Position numbers and translations under genes: made by a program. A model generated the notes under the pieces. The model ran no database searches. It worked only from the letters and a program-made list of their open reading frames with translations, and had not been told where the DNA came from. This document shows positions 23,361 through 33,603 of a stretch of DNA of 64,000 bases, one piece after another. The first letter of the stretch is position 1. The number at the start of each line of letters is the position of its first letter. Source of the stretch: Camellia lanceoleosa (taxonomy: Eukaryota > Streptophyta > Magnoliopsida > Ericales > Theaceae); NCBI GenBank assembly GCA_025200525.1, contig CM045768.1:50910925-50974924 (forward strand), in the 5' to 3' direction.

Positions 23361-23892
23361 ATACTATATATTAAGTAAAATGAGGTTTTTAACCCCAAGC
23401 CTTATGAGAGCTCCAATCTCTCAATCTAAATTTCCTAATTTTTTGATTTTAAAAAAAAAAAAATTAGCATTTATTAATTTCTCCCAATCCCCAAGTCTTA
23501 CCCTCATAATAACACTTTAATGCATTAAGAATAATTATAAAAAAAAAATTATTTGAAATCCAACACATATGAATTCCTTAAAAAGTCTCAACACATATGA
23601 TTATTATCCCTCATAATAACACTTTAATGCGTTAAGAATAAGTATAAAAAAAATTTCTTAAAAAGTCTAACATACATGATTATTATCAAAATATTAAACT
23701 TTAATATAATATAATAAAAAAAAAGACATTTAATTCCTTGAAAAGTTCAACGTATATGATTATTATCAAAATATTAAACTTTAATATAATATATAAAAAA
23801 AAAAAAAAAAGAAGACATTTAAAAAAAAAAAAAAAAGCATTTAAAAATCACAATTCACACACACATATATATATCTATACTATATATTAAGC

Positions 23893-26800
23893 AAAAGGGG
23901 GTTTTAACCCCCAAGGCCTGTGAAAGCTCCAATATGCCAATCCTAATTTTCTGATTTTTTATTTTTTTTTAAAAAAAAAAATTACTTTTTACATTTCCAA
24001 GAGACCCATCTATACATGTAATTATTGTGTACATGACTTTTAATTTTTTAAAGCCTTGGTATAAATGACTTTTAATTTTTTAAAGCCTCGGTCAAACCCT
24101 GTGGTATTACTTTTGCATCCTATACATGTAATTTTCATCCCAAGAGACAATTGTAATCAAGTCTTATTTAATAAGGGTTTATTTATTTCTTTTAATTTTT
24201 TTCTCTCTTAATTTTATCCTTCCCAAGACATTTTTTCTCGGTTTTCTTCTTGAGGCCATTACTTTTTGCATCTTATACATGTAATTTGCATCCCAAGAGA
24301 CAATTGTAATCAAGTCTTATTTAGTCTTATTTAATAAGTGTTTATTTATTTTCTCTCTTAATTTTTTCCCTCTTAATTTTATCCTTCCCAAGACATTTTT
24401 TCCCTCTTAATTTTTTTCTTTATAACTCCTCCAATACACATATTTTTCTTAACTTTTTTGCTTTCTCCTTCTTCAGTTCTCATTTCCATACTTTCAAAGT
24501 GACTACATATGCAAACAGTAAGTGTTATTTTTGTTTAATTTCTCCTTCTTAACTTTTTCTTTTGTTTCTTGTTTTAATATTGTAGTTAGTACAATGGTTT
24601 TTTGATTTTATTTCTTGTTTTAATATTGTAGTTAATCAAAAATTAGTTCAATGGTTTTCTTGATTTTATTTTTTATTTTTTAATATGATTAAAGTTAGAT
24701 AAAAAATATTGTAGTTAATCAAAAATTAGTTCAATGGTTTTCTTGATTTTATTTCTTATTTTTGAATTTTTAATATGATTAAAGTTAGATAAAAAGATTA
24801 TAATTAGTTTTTGATTTTTAATATGATTAAAAAGAAAATCCTATACATGTAATTTTCATCCCAAGAGACAATTGTAATCAAGTCTTATTTAATAAGGGTT
24901 TATTTATTTTTCCTCTTAATTTTTTCTCTCTTAATTTTATCCTTCCCAAGACATTTTTTCTCGGTTTTCTTAAAGGGGTTTTAACCCCAAGGCCTGTGGA
25001 AGTTCCAATATGTCAATCCTAATTTTCTGATTTTTTATTATTTTTTTAAAAAAATTACTTTTACATTTCAAGAGACCCATCTATACATGTAATTATTGTG
25101 TACATGACTTTTAATTTTTAAAGCCTCGGTATAAATGACTTTTAATTTTTTAAAGCCTCGGTCAAACCCAGTATTACTTTTGCATCCTATACATGTAATT
25201 TTCATCCCAAGAGACAATTGTAATCAAGTCTTATTTAATAAGGGTTTATTTATTTCTTTTAATTTTTTTTTCTCTCTTAATTTTATCCTTCCCAAGACAT
25301 TTTTTCTCGGTTTTCTTCTTGAGGCCATTACTTTTTGCATCTTATACATGTAATTTGCATCCCAAGAGACAATTGTAATCAAGTCTTATTTAGTCTTATT
25401 TAATAAGTGTTTATTTATTTTTCTCTCTTAATTTTTTCCTCTTAATTTTATCCTTCCCAAGACATTTTTTCCCTCTTAATTTTTTCTTTATAACTCCTCC
25501 AATACACATATTTTTCTTAACTTTTTTGCTTTCTCCTTCTTCAGTTCTCATTTCCATACTTTCACCGGTGACTACATATGCAAACAGAAGTGTTATTTTT
25601 GTTTAATTTCTCCTTCTTAACTTTTTCTTTTGTTTCTGTTTTAATATTGTAGTTAGTACAATGGTTTTTTGATTTTATTTACTGTTTTAATATTGTAGTT
25701 AATCAAAAATTAGTTCAATGGTTTTCTTGATTTTATTTTTTATTTTTTAATATGATTAAAGTTAGATAAAAAAATATTGTAGTTAATCAAAAATTAGTTC
25801 AATGGTTTTCTTGATTTTATTTCTTATTTTTGAATTTTTAATATGATTAAAGTTAGATAAAAGATTATAATTAGTTTTTGATTTTTAATATGATTAAAAG
25901 AAAATCCTATACATGTAATTTTCATCCCAAGAGACAATTGTAATCAAGTCTTATTTAATAAGGGTTTATTTATTTTTCCCTCTTAATTTTTTCTCTCTTA
26001 ATTTTATCCTTCCCAAGACATTTTTTTCTCCGTTTTCTTCGCAAAAGGGGGTTTTAACCCCCAAGGCCTGTGGAAGTTCCAATATGCCAATCCTAATTTT
26101 CTGATTTTTTATTTTTTTTTTAAAAAAAAAATTACTTTTTACATTTCCAAGAGACCCATCTATACATGTAATTATTGTGTACATGACTTTTAATTTTTTA
26201 AAGCCTCGGTATAAATGACTTTTAATTTTTAAAGCCTCGGTCAAACCCTGTGGTATTACTTTTGCATCCTATACATGTAATTTTCATCCCAAGAGACAAT
26301 TGTAATCAAGTCTTATTTAATAAGGGTTTATTTATTTCTTTTAATTTTTTTCTCTCTTAATTTTATCCTTCCCAAGACATTTTTTTCTCGGTTTTCTTCT
26401 TGAGGCCATTACTTTTTGCATCTTATACATGTAATTTGCATCCCAAGAGACAATTGTAATCAAGTCTTATTTAGTCTTATTTAATAAGTGTTTATTTATT
26501 TTCTCTCTTAATTTTTTCCCTCTTAATTTTATCCTTCCCAAGACATTTTTTTCCCTCTTAATTTTTTTCTTTATAACTCCTCCAATACACATATTTTTCT
26601 TAACTTTTTTTGCTTTCTCCTTCTTCGATTCTCATTTCCATACTTTCAGAAAGGACTACATATGCAAGCGAGAAGTGTTATTTTTGTTTAATTTCTCCTT
26701 CTTAACTTTTTCTTTTGTTTACTGTTTTAATATTGTAGTTAGTACAATGGTTTTTTTGATTTTATTTACTGTTTTAATATTGTAGTTAATCAAAAATTAG

Positions 26801-27560
26801 TTCAATGGTTTTCTTGTTTTTATTTTTTTTTTTAATATGATTAAAGTTAGATAAAAAAATATTGTAGTTAATCAAAAATTAGTTCAATGGTTTTCTTGAT
26901 TTTATTTCTTATTTTTGAATTTTTAATATGATTAAAGTTAGATAAAAAGATTATAATTAGTTTTTGATTTTTTAATATGATTAAAAGAAAATCCTATACA
27001 TGTAATTTTCATCCCAAGAGACAATTGTAATCAAGTCTTATTTAATAAGGGTTTATTTATTTTTCCTCTTAATTTTTCTCTCTTAATTTTATCCTTCCCA
27101 AGACATTTTTTTCTCCGTTTTTCTTCTTGACCATTACTTTTTGCATCTTATACATGTAATTTGCATCCCAAGAGACAATTGTAATCAAGTCTTATTTAAT
27201 AAGTGTTTATTTATTTTTCCTCTTAATTTTTTCCCTCTTAATTTTATCCTTCCCAAGACATTTTTTCCCTTCTTAACTTTTTCTTTTGTTTCTTGTTTTA
27301 ATATTGTAGTTAGTACAATGGTTTTTTGATTTTATTTCTTGTTTTAATATTGTAGTTAATCAAAAATTAGTTCAATGGTTTTCTTGATTTTATTTTTTAT
27401 TTTTTAATATGATTAAAGTTAGATAAAAAAATATTGTAGTTAATCAAAAATTAGTTCAATGGTTTTCTTGATTTTATTTCTTATTTTTGAATTTTTAATA
27501 TGATTAAAGTTAGATAAAAAGAAAAAATGTGATTATAATTAGTTTTTGATTTTTTAATAT
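23893..27560 (+). repeat. Tandem array of ~1.07-kb units bearing Helitron 5' ends
   Basis: Units begin at about 23893, 24972 and 26041 with (GCA)AAAGGGG(G)TTTTAACCCC followed by AAGGCCTGTG, giving lengths near 1079, 1069 and 1080 bp. A fourth partial unit from about 27121 starts in mid-unit at TTCTTCTTGA. Units are nearly identical; differences are mostly homopolymer length changes. Each unit also contains internal copies of ATACATGTAATTT(T/G)CATCCC and CAATTGTAATCAAGTCTTAT. No coding sequence; open frames inside are short. Confidence 0.85.
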
Positions 27561-28590
27561 GATTAAAGTTAGATAAAAAGAAAAAATCAATGGTTTTCTT
27601 GATTTTATATTTGATTTTTTAATATGATTAAAGTTAGATAAAAAATATTGTAGTTAATCAAAAATTAGTTCAATGGTTTTCTTGATTTTATTTTTGGTTT
27701 TCTTGATTTTTTAATGTGATTATAATTAGTTGAATGATTCTTTTTTTTTAATGTGATTGTATTAATGTTATTTAATCTTTTTATTTACTATTTTAATTTT
27801 TTAATATGATTAAAGTTAGTTCAATGGTTTTCTTGATTTTATTTTTGATTTTTTAATATGATTGTTAGAATGTTTTAACAATGTTACATCAATGTTTGTT
27901 TTTTTTAATGTTATTTAATCTTTTTATTTACTATTTTAATTTAATTTTTAATTTTTTAATATGATTGTAGTTAGTTATAATTAGTTGAATGATTCTTTTT
28001 TTAATGTGATTGTAGTTAGTTTAATAGTTAAAAAAAATGTGATTAACTAATTTTAAATGTTATTTAATCTTTTATTTACTATTTTAATTTTATTTTTACT
28101 TTTTAATATGATTAAAGTTAGATAAATATAAACTCTCACAAAAAAAAAATGTGATTGTAATTAGTTGAATGATTCTTTTTTAATGTGATTGTAGTTAGTT
28201 TAATAGTTAAAAAATGTGATTAACTAATTTTTAATGTTATTTAATTTTTTTAATGATTAAAGTTAGATAAATATAAACTCTCACAAAAGAAAAATGTGAT
28301 CGTAATTAGTTGAATGATTCTCTTTTTTTTAATGTGATTGTAGTTAGTTTAATAGTTAAAAAAATGTGATTAACTAATTTTTAATGTTATTTAATCTTTT
28401 TATTTACTATTATAATTTTATTTTTAATTTTTTAATATGATTAAAGTTAGATAAATATAAACTCTCACAAAAAGAAAAATGTGATTGTAATTAGTTCAAT
28501 GGTTCTTTTTTTAATGTGATTGTATTGTAGTTAAATTAATGGTTCTTTTTTTTTCATTTATTTTTTTATTATGAGAAAAATGTGATGTGA
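27561..28590 (+). repeat. Short degenerate repeats
   Basis: Repeated words TTTAATATGATTAAAGTTAGAT, AATGTGATTGTAATTAGTTG and TTTAATGTTATTTAATC recur many times with varying spacing. They appear derived from the end of the 1.07-kb unit. No gene. Confidence 0.65.
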
Positions 28591-28699
28591 TTGTACTTTT
28601 TACATTCCGTTTTGATCACACGGTGAATTTATTTTAACTGATTGTGTTTTTTTACACTATATTTCGATCACATGATGAGGAAATAAATTTGTTTGCGTT

Positions 28700-29463
28700 G
28701 TGACAATCTCGTGTTTTTCGAGATGGAACGTCATTCGATTCTTTAAAATCAATCGACTATGTCGAAAAAGAAAATTACTCATTTCACGCCAGACTGATCA
28801 TGATGATCCCATATTCAAGGATAAATTGAAACAACTTCAAAAAGAAGCACGTCAATTAAGAGTATGTGTTCTACGTGACAAACAATTGCATTATAGAACG
28901 AATGTTCGAAATGCCACAAGTAAGCTCTTAAGTATTATCATTTTCATCTATATTAATTGAAACATTAGTTTTATACTCAATACATATATATATATATATA
29001 TTTTGTGCAATTTAAAATACGAGTTTTTATGCCTTCCACATCGGAGGTGTTCACTTCCACCAAAATGTTTCAAGAGTCACCACATTGACAAACAATACTA
29101 ATGTTCTAAATGGTAAGAACCTCGAGTAATAATATTTTCTAATTATGATTCGTTTATATTATAACTTGCAAATACTAATATTTGCTATTTTCATAATGAA
29201 TGCTAATAGTTATATTGTTTATAATTTTCATGAAAAATATATGATGCAATAGTCATGCCTCCCATATCGAGGAAGAAGGTATGAAATATTATTTATATTT
29301 CAATTATGATTTATTTTACAATATTCTTATAACTTCAAAAAAGTAATGATTTTACAATATTCTTATAAATACATAGTATATGTATTGTTCATTAATTATG
29401 ATACTAACTATCATGTTGACAATGCAGGAATGCTGATGGAAGGCCCACAACAATTTAGATTTT
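28700..29463 (+). pseudogene. Unrecognised multi-exon gene remnant inside Helitron E1
   Basis: This is the only non-repetitive part of E1. It has a stretch of up to 86 codons (28700-28960) containing a Lys/Gln/Arg-rich segment (KLKQLQKEARQLRVCVLRDK) that ends near an ACAAG|TAAG-like site. Further short exon-like pieces follow near 29030-29110 (ending before GGTAAGAA), 29256-29279 (ATGCCTCCC..., ending before GTATGA) and 29428-29465 (after ...AATGCAG, ending in a stop). Such chains are common where Helitrons have captured gene pieces. I do not recognise the protein, exon borders are guesses, and no function is proposed. Confidence 0.3.
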
Positions 29464-29667
29464 AGTTATTTTTTGTTTTACTTATTCAGTGAATTTCGAA
29501 CAAATGTAATAAATTCTTATTTTTATTACTTTAATTATGCAATGTCAACATTTTCTTTTAAAATTACATGTATTTTATGCTAACAATTTATAAATATGTT
29601 TGACATAATATAAATAGTTTTTTTTTTTTTAAATTTAATCTCGTGCATAGCACGGGTGATATGCTAG

Positions 29668-30084
29668 TCTATATATTAAGGAAAAGGGTCTTTTAAAACC
29701 CAAGGCTTGTGGAACCTCCAACATGCCAATCCTAATTTCCTAATTTTTTAATATTTTTTTAAAAAAAAATTGACTTGGTGATTGGTGATTGGTTCAAAGA
29801 TTGTAATAATTACACTATTGATTACAATAAACACTTAATTTATAATAATTACACTTATTAAATGAATAACGCAATAAATGAAATCCTAATTTCCGTATTT
29901 TTTGCATCCCCAAGAGACCCATGTAATTATTGTGTAAATGCCTCTTACATAAATAAATAAACACTTATTAAATTCTTTCAAATTCCTCGGTCAAACCCCA
30001 TGTATTTAATTTATATATTAAAAAAAATGAAAACAAATATAAATATCTATAATTATCCCGTGCATAGCACGGGTGATAGGCTAG
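29668..30084 (+). mobile_element. Short Helitron (E2) abutting E1
   Basis: It starts TCTATATATTAAGG directly after the CTAG of E1. It ends with the perfect hairpin CCCGTGCATAGCACGGG (30057-30073), TGATAGG and CTAG (30081-30084). 417 bp, non-coding, and homologous to the minus-strand copy at 19508-20318. Confidence 0.8.
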
Positions 30085-30433
30085 TATATATTAAACAAAA
30101 GTGAGTTTTTAACCCCTAAGGTGTGTGGGAGCTTCAATATCCCAATCTGAATTTTTAAAAATTTTTATTTAAAAAAAAAACTTAGCATTTATTGATTTGG
30201 TCAAAATCTCCTGATCAGCATTTAAAATCCCCTCAAACAAATAATTATAGATACAATCCGTGTATAGTTACTGTAATACCATTTTCAACTTCTCCTATAC
30301 ACTATGGTTAGCGATAAGATTATTAAATTATTTTTATAAAAAATCTTTAAAAACATAATTTATATATTAAAAAAATCTAAAACAAATATAAATATTTATA
30401 ATTATCCCGTGCATAACACGGGTGATAGACTAG
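30085..30433 (+). mobile_element. Short Helitron (E3) abutting E2
   Basis: Begins TATATATTAAACAAAAG (initial TC lost or altered) directly after the CTAG of E2. It ends with CCCGTGCATAACACGGG (30406-30422, one stem mismatch), TGATAGA and CTAG (30430-30433). About 349 bp, non-coding, and the most degraded of the three. Confidence 0.7.
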
Positions 30434-31306
30434 TAAACATAATAAAAATAAAAGTATAATATAACCATAAACCCAATTTCAAATAATATATTAAATCTGC
30501 TTTTCCAAAATTAATGCGACTAATTGGTTATAACAAAATTCTTAAAACTAAACAGGTCACCATTCCTCGAGATGAGATTTATAGGTAAATTTTTCATAAA
30601 TTTTTTTGTTATTTCAATAACTTTTAGGGGATTGGTGAGAAGTCATTCAATTTCAAGAAATATATATATATATATATATATTTGGAAAAATTATAGATAA
30701 AATTTAGAATTTGACCCTTATAATAAAATAAATTTTGAATTTTTAGTTTTTTCAATTCAAATCCTAATGTTTTAATTTAATTTGATTTTAAACCATTTGT
30801 TTATTGAGAAATTTGGTGAAAAGTCCATTTTAAAGACAGTGTACGGTGTTAGGTCCCATAAGTTTTTTTTTTTTTTTTTTGGTGAGAAATATACTCTTTC
30901 TAAAATATTGTGCTAAGAAATATATTTTGTTATTTTGGAAGATATTTTATTTTCAATTTTATCCTTTAACCTATTTGTTGAAATCTTTTTTATCTGTTCA
31001 AATTTTTATTTATCTGTTCAAATTTTTAACCTATTTATTCAAATTTTTTCCCTATCTGTTGAAATTTACCAAGCCTATTTCCCATATCTGTTGAATTTCA
31101 CAAGCTTATTTCCCATATCTGTTGAATTTCACAAGCCTATTTATTTATATCTATTTAATTCTTTATTTTTTGTTTGTATAAATTGTGATATACATACACA
31201 CAAATATATATAAAGAGAAGAGAAAGACTGATATGGTCAATTGATTATGAACAACAAATAAATCATAAATACACATATCTACAATATCTATCTATATTGA
31301 AGAAAA
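30434..31306. other. AT-rich intergenic DNA with short tandem repeat
   Basis: An (AT)n tract lies at 30660-30682. At about 31010-31145 the words ATCTGTT(C/G)AAATTT and CATATCTGTTGAATTTCAC recur; the last two full units are about 32 bp apart. Open frames here are by-products of T-rich repeats. No gene. Confidence 0.55.
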
Positions 31307-31920
31307 ATGAGAGGCTTTAGATCAGGAAAGAGAATAGGTGTTTCTACTATCATGGTTGCAAATGACACTTGCCCCTTGGGAGAGGACTTATCTTCTTTAA
31401 GCCTTCGATGTGACAAACGACGAAAAAGGAGGTGTTGCGGCGGAAGAGTAAAAGTACACTCCACTCTATATCTGATTGATTGATTAATCTTTCCACCGTT
31501 ACATTTATTTATCTCATTACTTTTAATTACTCTATCTCCTATAGGTATATAAATGGTAGATCATTATTATTGGTGTTCAAATTCTTGATACCAATCTAGC
31601 AACTGTGGAGCCTACACCCACCACATACGATTCGCCGACGCCGTGATGGACAGTAATGATAATTTCTCCAGCGACTCATCTATTCTTACCATTGATACAA
31701 GACAACGTAGAAGAATAAGAAGAAGAGAGAATTGTTTATCTTCTGCATCTCTGTTTTTGCATTGGTAGTTGTCTTCCAAGAAGTATAAGGCCCAGAAAAT
31801 TGTGGAAATGAAAAAAAGTGAGGAAATATCAAAGAATGTGAGATTAGAGCCAGAGAGAAAAAAGGATGTGAGTTGCTGGATGAATATTCTGAAAAGTGAA
31901 ATTAATTTGAACAAGTAGAG
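31307..31920 (+). pseudogene. Possible small gene or gene fragment, unrecognised
   Basis: From ATG at 31307 an open stretch of about 57 codons has a Cys/Arg/Lys-rich cluster (CDKRRKRRCCGG), with a possible GT donor near 31450. A second exon-like stretch (about 31645-31770) has acidic/Ser-rich then Arg-rich content, and more lysine-rich open sequence follows to about 31918. Base composition here is less AT-rich than the neighbours. The pieces do not join in an obvious frame, so this may be a decayed gene, a captured fragment or chance. No family recognised. Confidence 0.25.
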
Positions 31921-31977
31921 AGAGAAAGATGAATGAGAGATACGCATGAATACAAACTGCGTGGATTGGGGTTGAAG

Positions 31978-31999
31978 GGAGAGAGAGAGAGAGAGAGAG
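31978..31999 (+). repeat. (GA)n microsatellite
   Basis: About 11 GA repeats. In reverse it produces a Ser/Leu-rich start of a minus-strand open frame that I reject as a gene. Confidence 0.85.
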
Positions 32000-32022
32000 G
32001 TGTATATAGATAGTTTAGTCAT

Positions 32023-32465
32023 TTTGTAGAAGCATGTGCTTATGAATACGATATTTAGTTCCTGGATCTATGAGCATACAATTTTATAAACTGGACCTTT
32101 GGACGAAAGGCCTTTGTTTATTTTCGTTAAGTAAAATTGATAGAAAAAAAAATATTTTTGTCATTAAACTCAAAGAAAAATAATATTTTAAACATTTTAT
32201 GTACATTTACATTGAATTTAATAGTTAAAATACTATCTCTGCCGGTTTGACTTGACAAAAATAGACAAATAATTTAGATTGAAAAGAAATCAAAATATTA
32301 GAATTTAAATTGACAAAATTAAAAATTTAAGACTTATTTTGTTACAATAGCCAAAACTGTAGAAATTTTTTTTTTATTTTTTATAATTAACCCAATTTGT
32401 TTACATAAAGTACAAACTAAAATAAATGTTATTAATCAATAACAAATGTTAAAATATGACGAAAA
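32023..32465. other. AT-rich intergenic DNA
   Basis: Nothing recognised. It ends at the TACTC target repeat of the outer solo LTR. Confidence 0.5.
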
Positions 32466-32615
32466 TACTCTGTAACGCCCCAACTTCTGGGCTGTTAATA
32501 AATCAACTTAGCCCAAATTTAAACCTCTAACTAATTAATAACCTTAAAAAAATACAAATTTATCTCCAAAATAATTACACAAATATATCCAAAATATATC
32601 TTATACAAATCTCCA

Positions 32616-32644
<29 letters not shown>
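32616..32644 (+). repeat. (TAA)n microsatellite
   Basis: About nine AAT/TAA repeats inside the outer solo LTR. Confidence 0.9.
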
Positions 32645-32646
<2 letters not shown>

Positions 32647-33603
32647 TATAATGGTGATTCCAAAATATCTAACTCTAATAATCTCTTTAGAACTTCAAAT
32701 CCAATCTCCACTAAATTACTCTGTACTTGAAAAATAAATTAATTCGAGAAGTATACAATATGACAAGAATAACAAAGCTCGGACAAAGAATAAATTTACA
32801 TGGATCCAATAATTACACAAACGATTCAATTCGAGATACCAAGCAATTTACCAAATTGCACAAACAAGTCAACTCGACATATGATAATTTATCCAGGACC
32901 AAATACCCAGTCCTACTCAATATATGACCAGTGATCGACCTCACCCCCCTCACTCAAGCACAACCGCTTATCCAGGCTATTGGTATAGAGCATATTGACA
33001 AAGTCCACTCAATCCATGTACGGAGCATTTCGACGTCATTTAGCCAAACAAATCAACATTTTCAGCACAAAATAACTACATAGAGTTCATCAAATGACTA
33101 GAGTAATCAAACAAATTAACAACGAATAATTCCACAGAATTTATCAAATTATCAAAATCATCAAGATGAGTATAAATTAAAGGTGATTAAAATAACACTG
33201 TTTGCAAAGAGATTTAAATGAAGCATATTGTATACCACCCGAATTACCTCAAATCAATCTCCTCTATTGCCAACACTCTAATCTCGATATTTCTCCATGG
33301 ATCTCCAAAAATAACTCTGATCTTACTTTGATAAAATCTATAACTCTCATCTACTATGTAACCAAGGCAAAACAGAATTTCTAGATTCAAAACCACTTAA
33401 AGATTGAAATTAAAAGGACCTTGTTAGATTTTTGCAGAACCCGGACTTCCTATGGTTCATAAAGAATTTTATATAGTTTTTAGAACATGTTTCGGAAATA
33501 TAATAGCTTTTCTAGATTTTTAGTTATTTAAGAAACACTCCAGCGTTATCCAGATTCGTCGACTGTTACGAAAATCGAATTTTCTTTCAAATCGCTTACT
33601 TTG

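Larger units (their letters stand above)
21877..23873 (+). mobile_element. Cluster of orphan Helitron 5' ends
   Basis: The Helitron 5' sequence TCTATACTATATATTAAG with GGGGGTTTTTAACCCC starts at 21877. Related starts recur at 23109 (TCTATACTATATATTAAA) and about 23351-23365 (ATACTATATATTAAG with AACCCC). No CTAG-type 3' end with a hairpin lies between them, so these are truncated or nested copies. The interior holds tandem duplications annotated separately. No protein-coding segment seen. Confidence 0.6.
23874..29667 (+). mobile_element. Large Helitron-type element (E1) with internal tandem array
   Basis: It starts TCTATACTATATATTAAG at 23874 after an A. It ends with hairpin CTCGTGCATAGCACGGG (29640-29656), TGATATG and CTAG (29664-29667), with T following. 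These are standard plant Helitron termini and an AT insertion site. The 5.8-kb length comes mainly from the repeat array at 23893-27560 and shorter repeats to 28590. I see no Rep/helicase gene, so it is non-autonomous. A possible multi-exon remnant lies near its 3' end. Its 3' flank T is the first base of the next Helitron. Confidence 0.65.

Noticed and set aside
27561..28590. Regularly recurring short repeats, considered as a CRISPR array
   Set aside because: Spacing is irregular, repeats are AT-rich and derived from the neighbouring unit, and the genome is plant nuclear DNA.
31612..32022. 136-codon minus-strand open frame
   Set aside because: Starts in a GA microsatellite (Ser-Leu run), with no recognisable domain and lying opposite a more coding-like plus strand.
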